A model generated the notes under the pieces. That model was given only the letters and a program-made list of their open reading frames with translations. It ran no database searches and was not told the DNA's origin. DNA of 64,000 bases from Microbispora hainanensis (GTDB taxonomy: Bacteria > Actinomycetota > Actinomycetes > Streptosporangiales > Streptosporangiaceae): assembly GCF_036186745.1 (NCBI RefSeq), contig NZ_CP108086.1, positions 4,960,001 through 5,024,000 on the forward strand. The letters run 5' to 3'. Below are positions 8,263 through 16,944 of the stretch, in pieces. Made by a program: the position numbers and the translations under genes. Position 1 is the first letter of the stretch. The number at the start of each line of letters is the position of its first letter.

Positions 8263-9198
8263 ATGACCGATCACCCCGGACCAGGACACGACCGGTTGGA
8301 CGCGGGCCTGAGCGCGATCATCAGCGAGCGGCGTCAGCTCATCAACCTCGGCTACCGCCTGCTCGGCTCCCTGGCCGAGGCCGAGGACGTCGTCCAGGAG
8401 ACCTACGCCCGCTGGTATGCCATGTCACCGCGGGAGCGGGACGCCATCGCGTCCCCCGGCGCCTGGCTGACCAGGGTCGCCGGGCGCATCTGCCTCAACC
8501 TGCTCTCCTCGGCGCGGGCCCGGCGCGAGACCTACGTGGGCGAGTGGATCCCCGAGCCGCTGCCCGACCCCGCGGACCGGGCCACCGGGCGGCCGGACGG
8601 CATCGGCGCGGACCCGGCCGACCAGGTCACGCTGGACGAGTCGGTCAGCATGGCGTTCCTCGTCGTGCTCGACGCGATGACCCCGGCCGAGCGCGTCGCG
8701 TTCGTCCTGCACGACGTCTTCCGCTACTCCTTCGCCGAAGTGGCGGAGATCGTCGGCCGGACCCCGGCGGCCTGCCGTCAGCTCGCGTCCTCGGCCCGCC
8801 GTCGCATCCGCGACTCCCAGGCCGCCGCGCCGCCGGCATCCCGGCAGGCCGCGGTCGTCAGGGAGTTCAAGCAGGCGTGGGAGGCCCAGGACATCAACGC
8901 GCTCATCGGGCTCCTCGACCCCGGCGCCACAGGAATCGCCGACGGCGGCGGCATCGCCCCCGCGCTGCTCCGCCCGATCGAGGGCGGCGAGCGGATCGCA
9001 CGTCACTTCGCCGCGCTCGCCGCCAGGGTGTCCGGCCTGACGCTCCTGGAGCGTACGGTCAACGGCCGGCCCGGCCTGATCGCCCAGCAGGACGCCGTCA
9101 CCGTGTCGGTGTTCGCGTTCGAGATCGCGGGCGACCGGATCAAGCGCATCTGGGCCGTACGCAACCCCGACAAGCTCCACCCGTGGACGGCCGGCTGA
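8263..9198 (+). CDS. sigJ: ECF41-type RNA polymerase sigma factor with SnoaL-like C-terminal domain
   Basis: This 311-residue extracytoplasmic-function sigma factor has region 2 at about 25-52 (YRLLGSLAEAEDVVQETYAR) and region 4 at about 137-185, where TPAERVAFVLHDVF precedes the helix-turn-helix EVAEIVGRTPAACRQLASSA. The region between contains YVGEWIPEPLP, and the C-terminal 110 residues form the fused SnoaL-like domain ending in RNPDKLHPW. The linker and terminal NPDKL motifs are hallmarks of ECF41 (SigJ-like) factors, in which the fused domain replaces an anti-sigma factor and modulates activity. The gene is divergent from the FMN reductase, with matched candidate promoters between them. 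The symbol is by family resemblance only. Confidence 0.88.
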   Translation: MTDHPGPGHDRLDAGLSAIISERRQLINLGYRLLGSLAEAEDVVQETYARWYAMSPRERDAIASPGAWLTRVAGRICLNLLSSARARRETYVGEWIPEPLPDPADRATGRPDGIGADPADQVTLDESVSMAFLVVLDAMTPAERVAFVLHDVFRYSFAEVAEIVGRTPAACRQLASSARRRIRDSQAAAPPASRQAAVVREFKQAWEAQDINALIGLLDPGATGIADGGGIAPALLRPIEGGERIARHFAALAARVSGLTLLERTVNGRPGLIAQQDAVTVSVFAFEIAGDRIKRIWAVRNPDKLHPWTAG

Positions 9199-9278
9199 CG
9201 GGCACGCTCGCCCGCGGCCGGCTCGCCGGCAGGTCATGCCCGTTCGACGCCCCGCGTCCCGGCCGCCGTACGCAGGCG

Positions 9279-10049
9279 TCAGGCCACCTTCGAGGACGGG
9301 GCGGTCCAGGTGTTGCAGGATGCGGGGTCGCCGGTCTTGAATCCCTCGTTGGCCCAGTAAGTGAGCGACTTCCGGCTCCCGCTGTACGTGCCCGCCCAGC
9401 CGCGCAGGTAGAAGAGCAGATCGTCCCAGTCCTCGCGGGGACGCCTGAAGGACTTCCAGACGCTTCGCAGGGAGGCTCCGGCGAAGCAGGAGCTCTGCAG
9501 GCTGTATCGCCGCGTCTGTTCGGTGAGTTCGGCCTTGCTCCGGTGGTCGAGGTCGAGCCAGGCCCGGTAGATGCGCGTGACGTTCTGCACGTGCTCCCCG
9601 TAGTTCGTCGCGAGCAGGTTTAAGAGGTAGAGATCCCCCGGCTCCTGCAAAAGGTCCTTGGAAAGCACGATCAGGATGGTGCGCGATGTCTCGCAGTAGA
9701 AGCCGTCCCAATCGCCCTTGCGCCACTTGTCGCCGCAGTACTTCGCCGGCACCTCGGTGGCGTACGTGAGTTTCACCGGCGACGGCTTCAGATTCGCCCG
9801 GCGCAATTCGGTGCCCCAGGTGCGGGTGAGGCACCGCAGCATCTCGTTCAGATAGAGCTTCGCGGACCTCGCGTCTCCCTTCTTCACGCGCCTTTCCCGG
9901 CACGTGGTGTCCGGCAGCGGGCCCGCGCCGTACAGGCGGTTGTCGGTGAGGGTCCTGCTCTTGACCGGTTGGGCGGCGGCCGTGCCGGTGACGGCCGGGA
10001 CGAGCCCCAGCGCCACCGTGCCGGCGAGCGCGATCTTGGCGAGTTTCAC
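9279..10049 (-). CDS. Secreted putative neutral zinc metallopeptidase-like protein lacking the HExxH motif
   Basis: This 256-residue protein begins with a signal peptide: KLAK, a hydrophobic stretch LAGTVALGLVPAV, then TGTAAA as likely cleavage site. GTG 10049 is preferred because it places the signal peptide at the terminus; GTG 10106 is also possible. The mature part resembles the actinobacterial neutral zinc metallopeptidase-like family (YpfJ/KPN_02809-like): cysteines framing FYCETSRTILI, the segment LATNYGEHVQ and later LQSSCFAGA. In active relatives these last two would read approximately HEYGHHVQ and LQADCFAG, so both the His/Glu of the active site and the third ligand region have changed (TNYGE at 148-152). 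It is therefore probably not a peptidase. The family call is from remembered motif patterns, not a search. Confidence 0.65.
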   Translation of the reverse strand: MKLAKIALAGTVALGLVPAVTGTAAAQPVKSRTLTDNRLYGAGPLPDTTCRERRVKKGDARSAKLYLNEMLRCLTRTWGTELRRANLKPSPVKLTYATEVPAKYCGDKWRKGDWDGFYCETSRTILIVLSKDLLQEPGDLYLLNLLATNYGEHVQNVTRIYRAWLDLDHRSKAELTEQTRRYSLQSSCFAGASLRSVWKSFRRPREDWDDLLFYLRGWAGTYSGSRKSLTYWANEGFKTGDPASCNTWTAPSSKVA

Positions 10050-10177
10050 GGACGACGAGATTAGGCCACACAAAACACTCTCGGCAGCCTTTTTATGGGA
10101 TATCACCCGATTGTTCCGTGCGCGGCAGCGAGGTGTATAACGGGGCGGCGGCAGCGGAAAACGGATGTGGAGCGTGC

Positions 10178-10699
10178 ATGGTCATCAGACGTGCCGAACC
10201 GGCGGACGCGGAGGCGATCGCCGTCGTCCACGTCCGGTCGTGGCAGGCCGCCTATCCGGGGCTCATGCCCCAGGCCTACCTCGACGGGCTCACCCCGGCC
10301 ATGCGCCTGCCCGTCTGGGAGCGCCTGCTGGGGGAGTCCGCCCCGCCGCGTACGGAGGTCCTCGTGGCGGAGGTGGACGGCTCGGTCGCCGGGTTCGCCT
10401 CGTTCGGCCCCGGCCGGGACGACGACGTCGATCCCGCCTCGGTGGCGGAGATCTCGGCGATCTACCTGATGCCCGAGGTATGGGGCGCCGGGGTCGGCGG
10501 GCGTCTCATGGCCGCCGCGCTGGACAGCCTCACCGCCGCCGGATATGAGCAGGCCGTCCTCTGGGTCGTCGACGGGAACAGCCGCGCGCGGTGGTTCTAC
10601 GAGCGCGGCGGCTGGCGCCCCGACGGCGCCGAACTGCACGACGAGTCGGACGGCTTCCCGCTGACCGAGATCCGCTACCGCCGGGCCCTGGACAGTTGA
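10178..10699 (+). CDS. GNAT family N-acetyltransferase
   Basis: A 173-residue acetyl-CoA-dependent acyltransferase. The N-terminal strand and helix MVIRRAEPADAEAIAVVHVRSW, split here by its motif RRAEPADAEAI, is typical; the acetyl-CoA loop appears as VWGAGVGGRLMAAAL (pattern Q/RxxGxG/A, with W in place of the first residue), and the C-terminal NSRARWFYERGGW is the standard last motif. The substrate cannot be read. ATG 10178 was chosen because TGGAG lies about 8 bases upstream and the family starts here; the frame is open to 10118. Confidence 0.88.
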   Translation: MVIRRAEPADAEAIAVVHVRSWQAAYPGLMPQAYLDGLTPAMRLPVWERLLGESAPPRTEVLVAEVDGSVAGFASFGPGRDDDVDPASVAEISAIYLMPEVWGAGVGGRLMAAALDSLTAAGYEQAVLWVVDGNSRARWFYERGGWRPDGAELHDESDGFPLTEIRYRRALDS

Positions 10700-10700
10700 C

Positions 10701-11315
10701 CTAGCGGCCGGGCTTCGTCCAGGTCAGGGAGTATCGGCGGAGCACATGCCGGCGATAGCGCACGCCCGGCAGCAGGCGGCGCGCCGCGGACCGCACCTGC
10801 CCGTAGCTCATCCGCGGTGCGGTCATCGGCATCCCCTCGGGCTCGTGTGCGCGGCGCAGCACCTTCGTGACGCGCACGACGGGAACGGCCGCGATCGTCG
10901 CCGCCCACTCCGCGACGGACGCCTCGCGGGCCAGGCCGACCACCACCAGCGTGCCGCCGGGACGCAGCAGCTCGCGCATCCTGGTGAGCGCGGCTTCGAA
11001 GTCCATGTGATGGATCGCGGACACCGAGCAGACGAAGTCGTACTCCCCGGCGGGCAGGGCGGCGGTGAGGAAGTCGCCCTCGACGAAGGCGAGCCCGGGC
11101 AGGCCGGCCGCGAGCTCGCGGGCACGCGCGATCATCTCCGGCGACCTGTCGACGCCGGTCACGCGCTTGGCCCGGCCGGTCAGCTTCCGGGCGAGCAGCC
11201 CGTCTCCGCAGCCGACGTCCAGCGCGTCACCGCACCCCTCGGGGACGGCGCGGAGGATGCCCGGGTGCCGGGCGACGTTGGTGTTCCAGTACGGGTCCGG
11301 GTCGGCCTGGCGCAT
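10701..11315 (-). CDS. Class I SAM-dependent methyltransferase (Methyltransf_11 type)
   Basis: A 204-residue Rossmann-fold methyltransferase with the SAM loop LDVGCGDGLLARKLTG at residues 32-47, the acidic residue in VTGVDRSPEMIA, and the post-I motif FVEGDF. The HH in VSAIHHMDF and LRPGGTLVVVGLAR are common in the ubiquinone/menaquinone-biosynthesis-like group, but that does not identify the substrate. It is convergent with the GNAT gene (a one-base gap) and lies downstream of the LysR gene on the same strand with only four bases between them, so it may be cotranscribed with LysR. Confidence 0.87.
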   Translation of the reverse strand: MRQADPDPYWNTNVARHPGILRAVPEGCGDALDVGCGDGLLARKLTGRAKRVTGVDRSPEMIARARELAAGLPGLAFVEGDFLTAALPAGEYDFVCSVSAIHHMDFEAALTRMRELLRPGGTLVVVGLAREASVAEWAATIAAVPVVRVTKVLRRAHEPEGMPMTAPRMSYGQVRSAARRLLPGVRYRRHVLRRYSLTWTKPGR

Positions 11316-11319
11316 CCGG

Positions 11320-12192
11320 TCATCGTAGGGCGGGCGCCATGACGAAGTCGCGGAATCGGGTGGCGGGGGCGGCCGGGGCGTGGTCGGTCCGCCAGGTGAG
11401 GCCGATGGTGCGGCGGGCGGCCTCCGCCGCGATCCTGACGCCGACGGTGCCCGACAGGCCGGCGAAGGGCTCGGGGACGACGGCCACGCCGAGCCCCGCC
11501 GCGACCAGGCCCTCGATGGTCGCGAGATCCTGGCTCTCGAACGAGACGGCGGGGGACACCCCGGCGTCGCGCAGCAGCGCGTCGACCAGGGCCCGGTAGC
11601 CGAAGCCGACCGGTGTCGTGACGAGCTCCTCGTCCGCCAGCTCCCGGAGGTCCACCTCCTCCCGGTCGCGCAGCCGGTGGCTCGGCGGCACGACGAGCAC
11701 CAGCCGCTCCTCCTGCAAGGGGTGCCAGCCGGAATCTCCAGGTGGGCGTGGCGAGATGATCGCGAGGTCGGCGGCCCCGGTGCGCAGATCGTGCACGATC
11801 TCGTGCGCCGGTTCCTGGCGCAGCAGGATGCGCATCCGGGGCGCGTGCTCGTGGAAGGAGCGCAGCAGCCGCGGGACGAGGGAGGTGGCGATGGAGTCGA
11901 GGAAGGCCAGGCGCACCACGCCGGTGTCCGGGTCGAGCAGGCTCCCGAGGTCGGCCAGCAACTGCTCGTAGCGCGCCGTGAGGTCGCGCGCGGCCGCCAC
12001 CACGAGCCTCCCGTTGGGCGTCAGGTGGACGCCGTCCGGCGCGCGCTCGAACACCCGGGTGCCGAGCTCGGTCTCGACGCGGGCGAGGGCGCGCGAGAGC
12101 GTCGGCTGGCTCGTGCGGAGGATTGTGGCGGTGTCGGTCACGTGCTGGTGATCGGCGAGGGCGACCAGCCAGGCCAGATCCCGGAGCAGCAT
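11320..12192 (-). CDS. LysR family transcriptional regulator
   Basis: About 290 residues. The N-terminal winged helix is clear (LLRDLAWLVALADHQHVT, then SQPTLSRALARVETELGTRVFER), followed by the two-subdomain periplasmic-binding-like effector domain beginning VVRLAFLDSIATSLVP. Several in-frame starts exist at 12213 (GTG), 12210, 12204, 12201 and 12192; the last places the helix-turn-helix at the usual distance from the N-terminus, but none has a convincing ribosome binding site. The gene is divergent from the MFS pump at 12276, the classic LysR-target arrangement, so it probably controls that transporter in response to a small ligand. ACGCAT words at 12205, 12212 and 12243 lie between or across the two starts. 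Confidence 0.88.
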   Translation of the reverse strand: MLLRDLAWLVALADHQHVTDTATILRTSQPTLSRALARVETELGTRVFERAPDGVHLTPNGRLVVAAARDLTARYEQLLADLGSLLDPDTGVVRLAFLDSIATSLVPRLLRSFHEHAPRMRILLRQEPAHEIVHDLRTGAADLAIISPRPPGDSGWHPLQEERLVLVVPPSHRLRDREEVDLRELADEELVTTPVGFGYRALVDALLRDAGVSPAVSFESQDLATIEGLVAAGLGVAVVPEPFAGLSGTVGVRIAAEAARRTIGLTWRTDHAPAAPATRFRDFVMAPALR

Positions 12193-12275
12193 GAGCGCCA
12201 TCATACGCATCACGCATCGAAAACCGACTTTAACCGCATTGGACGCATGGAGTCAGAAAGCGCACAGTCGTTCGG

Positions 12276-13502
12276 GTGACCGCTGTTCTTGAGCCCTCCG
12301 CCGTGGAGGGACACCTGCCGGGGACCGCCGGATACCGGCGGGTCGTCGTCGCGCTGTTCGCCGCCGGGGTCGCCACCTTCGCGCTGCTCTACAGCACCCA
12401 GGCGATCCTGCCCGAGCTCGCCGAGCAGTTCGGGGTGTCCACCGCGGAGAGCACGCTGAGCGTGTCGCTCACCACGCTCGGGCTCGGTGTCGCGCTGCTG
12501 GTGGCCGGCCCCCTGTCCGACGTCGTCGGCCGTACGCGGCTGATCCACCTGTCGCTGACGGCGTCCGCCGTCGTCGCGGCCGCGTGCGCGCTGGCCCCCG
12601 GCTGGACCGCGCTCATGGTCCTGAGGTCGCTCCTGGGCATCACGCTGGCAGGGCTCCCCGCCGTCGCCACCGCCTACCTGCGCGAGGAACTGCACCCGTC
12701 CACGCACGCCCGCGCCGCCGGTCTGTACGTCGGCGGCAAGGCCCTGGGCGGCATGGCCGGCCGTCTCCTGACCGGCGCCGTCGCCCAGGCCGGCGGCTGG
12801 CGCTGGGCGCTCGCCGCGGTCGCCGCACTCGGCCTGCTGTGCGCCCTGACCGTGCGCGTCCTGCTTCCGGCCTCCCGGCGCTTCACCGCGGCCCCGGCAG
12901 GCGTACTTGCCCTGCTCCGTGGGAGCCTGCGCGTGGTGTCGGACCGCGGGCTGCTCGCGTTGTACGGCATCGGCGGGTGCTCGATGGGGGCCCTGGTCGC
13001 GGTGTTCAACACCCTGGGCTTTCGCCTCGCGGGCGCGCCGTTCCACCTCGGCGTCGGAGCCGCCGGCCTGATGTTCCTCGTCTATCCCATCGGCTCGGTC
13101 AGCTCCGTGGTGTTCGGCCGGCTGGCGGACGGCTACGGACGCAGGACCGTGACGCCGCTCGGCTGCCTGCTCGCCGTCGCCGGCGCGCTGGTCACGCTGC
13201 CGTCCTCGCTGCCGGTCGTGGTCATCGGGCTCGCGCTCCTCACCGCGGGGTTCTTCGCCGTCCATGGTGTGGCCAGCGGCTGGGTCCCGGCCCGGGCGCA
13301 CGCGGGCGGGGCGTCCACGGGCCAGGCCGCCTCGCTCTACCTGTTCACCTACTACCTCGGGTCCTCCGTCTTCGGCAGCCTCGCGGGCCGCGCCTGGACG
13401 GACGCCGGATGGCCTGGCGTGGTCGCCCTCGCCGTGCTCCTGCTCACCGCCACCGGCGCCCTCACCCTCCTGCTGCGCCGTACCCCCGCCCTGGGGAAGT
13501 GA
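12276..13502 (+). CDS. MFS transporter, YnfM/Bcr-like efflux family
   Basis: A 408-residue twelve-helix transporter. Motif A between helices 2 and 3 reads GPLSDVVGRTRLI, and the equivalent in the second half reads GRLADGYGRRTVT. The helix 1 sequence FALLYSTQAILPELAEQFGVS closely matches the YnfM-like group of predicted arabinose/drug efflux pumps. It begins at GTG 12276, divergent from LysR with an intergenic space of about 80 bases, and is likely LysR controlled. It ends 7 bases from the convergent small gene at 13510. Confidence 0.87.
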   Translation: MTAVLEPSAVEGHLPGTAGYRRVVVALFAAGVATFALLYSTQAILPELAEQFGVSTAESTLSVSLTTLGLGVALLVAGPLSDVVGRTRLIHLSLTASAVVAAACALAPGWTALMVLRSLLGITLAGLPAVATAYLREELHPSTHARAAGLYVGGKALGGMAGRLLTGAVAQAGGWRWALAAVAALGLLCALTVRVLLPASRRFTAAPAGVLALLRGSLRVVSDRGLLALYGIGGCSMGALVAVFNTLGFRLAGAPFHLGVGAAGLMFLVYPIGSVSSVVFGRLADGYGRRTVTPLGCLLAVAGALVTLPSSLPVVVIGLALLTAGFFAVHGVASGWVPARAHAGGASTGQAASLYLFTYYLGSSVFGSLAGRAWTDAGWPGVVALAVLLLTATGALTLLLRRTPALGK

Positions 13503-13509
13503 CCGTTCG

Positions 13510-13911
13510 TCACGGGGAGGCGTGAGATAGGCGCAGGTCGCCCCCGAAGGCTTGCGCGATCACGCGTCCCGTCTCGAAGACGAACTCCGCCCCCACCCAC
13601 TGGGTGGGATCGTCGGGGTCGAATCCCTTGCTCACCTGGACGAGCCGCTCGCCGACATGCCGGATGAAGGGCACCTCGGCGGGTGCGGGCACGATGTCCA
13701 CCCGGCTGCCGAGCTCCTCCATCGTGTAGCCGTCTCCCGGCTCGTCCGGCACGACGCACAGAGCCCAGTCGGCGGTGTCACGGACCACGACGGTCGTCGT
13801 CTCCAGATGAAGCCATACGTGCAGGAGTTCGGGAGCGTCGGACTCATGGGTGAACAGGGCCGCCGTGACCGCGGTCAGGCGCAGGCCCTCCAGGGCGGAA
13901 AGTTCCATCAT
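13510..13911 (-). CDS. Conserved hypothetical protein, about 133 residues
   Basis: I do not recognise the family. The protein is a predicted small cytoplasmic alpha/beta fold with hydrophobic strands LLHVWLHLETTTVVVRD and ALCVVPDEPG, an acidic loop GFDPDDP and a closing strand VGAEFVFETGRVIAQAFGGDL. No membrane helix or signal peptide is present. ATG 13911 or 13908 follow a purine-rich AGGGGG. It is convergent with the MFS pump; codon use looks normal. Confidence 0.6.
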   Translation of the reverse strand: MMELSALEGLRLTAVTAALFTHESDAPELLHVWLHLETTTVVVRDTADWALCVVPDEPGDGYTMEELGSRVDIVPAPAEVPFIRHVGERLVQVSKGFDPDDPTQWVGAEFVFETGRVIAQAFGGDLRLSHASP

Positions 13912-14089
13912 CCCCCTGCCCAAGCCGGCGATCTCACGAGCCCGGCGGTACGTGGTCGCCGCCGATTGGGAGAGGCGCGGGGGTGATCTTCGCGATCAGG
14001 ACGCGGCGCCGATCCGGGCCACGCTCCCGGTCTGACCTCCCGTGCCGACCATCGGCGGGCCGGAACCATGGTCCCGTCTTCATGCGATC

Positions 14090-14452
14090 TCAGGCCGGTC
14101 TGTGCCGGTCATGCTCGGCCACCAGGCGCTTGGGCGCCTGCTGACGCCATGCCTCTTCCACGAGACTCCTGACGCGCTCCGCCGGGACCCTGCCGAGCTC
14201 GACCTGCAGCCCGAGGAAGCTCTTCCGCGCATCCGGACGGCGTACGGCCTCGTAGACGGACGGGTCGGCCTGCGCCGCGTCGACGGCCTGCTGCTCGGCG
14301 ACGCAGAACACGGCCGTCGTCTCGTCCCTGCCCATGCCGAGGAAGGTCCGGCCTCTGACCTTGAACACGGGAACGTGGAACCGGAAGTGACTGACCTCTT
14401 CGACCTCGGGCAGTGCCGTGGCCCAGCGTCGGATGTCGTCCGTAGTTGTCAC
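14090..14452 (-). CDS. MmcQ/YjbR family protein
   Basis: A 120-residue protein of the MmcQ/YjbR (DUF419) family, which has a CyaY-like fold with double-wing DNA-binding features. Family traits visible are WATALPEVEEVSHF near the N-terminus, the VFKVRGRTFLGMG hairpin, AVFCVAEQQ and VEEAWRQQAPKRLVAEH at the C-terminus. It starts at GTG 14452. The family's biological role is not established. It is divergent from the DUF402 gene at 14559. Confidence 0.85.
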   Translation of the reverse strand: MTTTDDIRRWATALPEVEEVSHFRFHVPVFKVRGRTFLGMGRDETTAVFCVAEQQAVDAAQADPSVYEAVRRPDARKSFLGLQVELGRVPAERVRSLVEEAWRQQAPKRLVAEHDRHRPA

Positions 14453-14558
14453 GAGAGGACATTAACCGGCGGCAGCCGTCCCATCTCCCCGGCCGTGATC
14501 CTCGAGCGCAACTGGGAGCGATCAGGCGCTGTTCCCCACCGCGGTCATACTGCGACTC

Positions 14559-15086
14559 ATGACCTTTGAAGAGGTGCGCGTTCACCACGGCACTGGGCAA
14601 TGGTGCTCCGGTGTCCGGACCGGCGACAACATCGTGGCCTACGACGTCGAGATCCTTCCCCCGTGGCGGGTTCCCGGGCGGCCCACGACCGATCGCTGCT
14701 TCGTCATCGCCGACGAAGGAGTACAGATCAGAAAGCCGGTCACCTTCGTCGACGCGCTCGAAGGCGGCTGGTATATCGACCTCATCGAACTGGAGGAAGC
14801 GGGCCCGAAGGAGCTGGCTGTCCACGACCACTACGTGGACATCCTCGTGCCCCCGTTCAACAGACACTACGAAGTGCTGGATCTCGACGAGTTCGCCGAC
14901 GCGCTGGAGAACGGTGCCATCGATGCCGCCACCGCGGCCAGGGTCCTGCGCGACACGCAGCGCTTCATCGATAAGCACCTGCGCAATCTGAACCAGGACC
15001 CGCCGGGCTCATGGCCGGACTTCCCACCGGCGGCCGTCCTGGGCCTGGCGGAGCTGCCGCCCTTCGACGTGGCCCAAAGGCCCTGA
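14559..15086 (+). CDS. DUF402 domain-containing protein
   Basis: A 175-residue DUF402 protein. The conserved order of the fold is visible: an N-terminal beta-barrel part ending VIADEGVQIRKPV, the metal/phosphate-binding-type segment GGWYIDLIELEEAG, then VHDHYVDILVPPFNRHYEVLDLDEFADAL, matching the family pattern where Asp and Glu residues coordinate a divalent ion. Characterised DUF402 proteins from actinomycetes and Bacillus include nucleoside di/triphosphate phosphatases, so a nucleotide phosphatase is the best guess. A strong hairpin follows the gene. Confidence 0.82.
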   Translation: MTFEEVRVHHGTGQWCSGVRTGDNIVAYDVEILPPWRVPGRPTTDRCFVIADEGVQIRKPVTFVDALEGGWYIDLIELEEAGPKELAVHDHYVDILVPPFNRHYEVLDLDEFADALENGAIDAATAARVLRDTQRFIDKHLRNLNQDPPGSWPDFPPAAVLGLAELPPFDVAQRP

Positions 15087-15157
15087 GCACCCAGCGGCCG
15101 TGCGGGCGATCATCAACGCGGGCAAGCCGGGGGAGGGCCGCTTTGCAGCGCGCAATG

Positions 15158-15202
15158 CGGAAAGCCCGTGGCAAGGTGCGGGACCTTGCCACGGGCTTTC
15201 CG
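15158..15202. terminator. 20-bp perfect hairpin, likely bidirectional terminator
   Basis: Two perfectly complementary 20-base arms (15158-15177 and 15183-15202) flank the loop GCGGG. It lies 71 bases after the DUF402 stop and between that gene and the convergent glnA. There is no U-run, which is usual for actinomycete terminators. Confidence 0.8.
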
Positions 15203-15311
15203 GCTCCACGACTCGCGGCACCGCCTCGCGTCGCTCCTGACCTCTTCGGGCGCCGAACGCCGCCCTCGATGTGGTGCTCGCCGCTCGGACGGAACCGAGG
15301 CGGGCCGGATC

Positions 15312-15344
15312 ACCGCGCGACGACCATGCACGTCATCGCGCGGT
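15312..15344 (-). terminator. glnA terminator hairpin
   Basis: Arms 15312-15324 and 15332-15344 pair over 13 bases with one G-T wobble and a 7-base loop. The stem ends 6 bases beyond the glnA stop codon on the reverse strand, so it fits a glnA-proximal terminator. Confidence 0.65.
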
Positions 15345-15350
15345 CACCGG

Positions 15351-16775
15351 TCACACGTCGTAGTAGAGCTCGAACTCGTGCGGGTGCGGGCGGAGACGGA
15401 TCGGGTCGACCTCGTTCTCGCGCTTGTAGGAGATCCACGTCTCGATGAGGTCCGGCGTGAACACGCCGCCCTCCAGCAGGTAGTCGTGGTCGGCCTCGAG
15501 CGCGTCGAGCACCTTCTCCAGGGAGCCCGGCACCTGCGGGATGTTGCGGGCCTCCTCCGGCGGCAGCTCGTACAGGTCCTTGTCGACCGGCTCCGGCGGC
15601 TCGATCTTGTTGCGGATGCCGTCGAGGCCGGCCATGAGCATGGCGGCGAAGGCGAAGTACGGGTTGCAGGACGGGTCCGGCACGCGGAACTCGATGCGCT
15701 TGGCCTTCGGGTTCGACCCCGTGATCGGGATGCGGACGCAGGCCGAGCGGTTGCGCTGCGAGTAGACCAGGTTGACCGGGGCCTCGTAGCCGGGCACCAG
15801 GCGGTGGTAGGAGTTCACCGTCGGGTTGGTGAAGGCCAGCAGCGACGGGGCGTGCTTGAGCAGGCCGCCGATGTAGTAGCGCGCGGTGTCCGACAGACCG
15901 GCGTAGCCGACCTCGTCGTAGAACAGCGGCTCGCCGTCCTTCCAGAGGGACTGGTGGCAGTGCATGCCGGAGCCGTTGTCACCGAAGATCGGCTTGGGCA
16001 TGAACGTGACCGTACGGCCCGCCTGGATGGCCGTGCTCTTGATGATGTACTTGTACAGCATCAGCTTGTCGGCCGTCTCGAGCAGCGTGCCGAACCGGAA
16101 GTCGATCTCGGCCTGACCGGCGGTGCCCACCTCGTGGTGCTGCATCTCGGTCTCGATGCCGGCGTCGATGAGGTTGCGCACCATCTGCGAGCGCAGGTCG
16201 GTGAAGTGGTCCATCGGCGGGACCGGGAAGTAGCCGCCCTTGTAACGGGGCTTGTAGCCCAGGTTGCCGCCCTCGGAGGCCTTGCCGGTGTTCCAGGCGC
16301 CCTCGATGGAGTCGATGTAGTAGTAACCGGCGTTCTGCTTCGTCTCGAAGCGGACGTCGTCGAAGATGTAGAACTCGGCCTCGGGGCCGAAGTAAACGGT
16401 GTCCGCGATGCCGGTGCCCTTGAGGTACTCCTCGGCCTTGCGCGCGACGTTGCGGGGGTCGCGGCTGTAGGCCTCACCGGTCAGCGGGTCGTGCACGAAG
16501 AAGTTGATGTTCAGCGTCTTGTGCTGACGGAACGGGTCGAGCACGGCCGTGGAGGGGTCGGGCAGCAGGAGCATGTCCGACTCGTGGATGGCCTGGAACC
16601 CGCGAATCGACGAGCCGTCGAACATGAGGCCGTCGGTGAAGACGTTCGGCCCGAAGTTCTCGGCCGGGAAGGTGAAGTGGTGCGTCGTCCCCGGCAGGTC
16701 CGTGAACCTGACGTCGACGAACTGCACACCCTCGTCCCGGATGAACTTGAGGACGTCATCGGCGGAGTTGAACAC
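15351..16775 (-). CDS. glnA: Type I (GSI-beta) glutamine synthetase
   Basis: GlnA condenses glutamate and ammonia using ATP, acting as a dodecamer in the cytoplasm. The 474-residue length is standard. Signatures seen are [10 protein letters not shown], the metal-binding [13 protein letters not shown], the ATP-binding [19 protein letters not shown], and the NRSACVRIP segment. The adenylylation loop reads [16 protein letters not shown], with the tyrosine that GlnE modifies. GTG 16775 was chosen because GGGAGG lies 8 bases upstream and the protein then begins [12 protein letters not shown] like other GSI-beta enzymes. A GlnR-type box lies at 16827-16864 and a hairpin directly follows the stop, so it is probably a monocistronic, nitrogen-regulated unit. 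Confidence 0.97.
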   Translation of the reverse strand: MFNSADDVLKFIRDEGVQFVDVRFTDLPGTTHHFTFPAENFGPNVFTDGLMFDGSSIRGFQAIHESDMLLLPDPSTAVLDPFRQHKTLNINFFVHDPLTGEAYSRDPRNVARKAEEYLKGTGIADTVYFGPEAEFYIFDDVRFETKQNAGYYYIDSIEGAWNTGKASEGGNLGYKPRYKGGYFPVPPMDHFTDLRSQMVRNLIDAGIETEMQHHEVGTAGQAEIDFRFGTLLETADKLMLYKYIIKSTAIQAGRTVTFMPKPIFGDNGSGMHCHQSLWKDGEPLFYDEVGYAGLSDTARYYIGGLLKHAPSLLAFTNPTVNSYHRLVPGYEAPVNLVYSQRNRSACVRIPITGSNPKAKRIEFRVPDPSCNPYFAFAAMLMAGLDGIRNKIEPPEPVDKDLYELPPEEARNIPQVPGSLEKVLDALEADHDYLLEGGVFTPDLIETWISYKRENEVDPIRLRPHPHEFELYYDV

Positions 16776-16810
16776 TCTCGAACCTCCCAGGGGCATGGGC
16801 TAGCAACCCG

Positions 16811-16864
16811 AAAATAGGCCGATGCCGTTTCCGCCCCATGTCTCGATTGTTTCGCGCGTGTTAA
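16811..16864 (-). promoter_or_regulatory. GlnR-type operator and promoter of glnA
   Basis: Reading the reverse strand from 16864: TTAAC-N6-GAAAC-N6-GACAT-N6-GAAAC, ending at 16827. This matches the spacing of the known actinobacterial GlnR box, gTnAC-N6-GaAAC repeated twice. A possible -10 element TATTTT follows at 16816-16811, placing the transcript start roughly 30 bases before the GTG. GlnR normally activates glnA under nitrogen limitation. Confidence 0.75.
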
Positions 16865-16944
16865 GGGAATGCGCCGCCAGGGCGGCCGCGGCGATAGCGT
16901 CGGCCTACCGTTCCCCGGGCTCCATCGTACGGCCTTTTCGCAGG

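Noticed and set aside
13850-14035. Short + frame between 13.85 and 14.04 kb
   Set aside because: It overlaps the antisense start region of the small gene at 13510-13911, with no ribosome binding site or family-like sequence.
15168-16817. A 549-codon + frame across the glnA region
   Set aside because: It is antisense to glnA, which has all catalytic motifs on the reverse strand.
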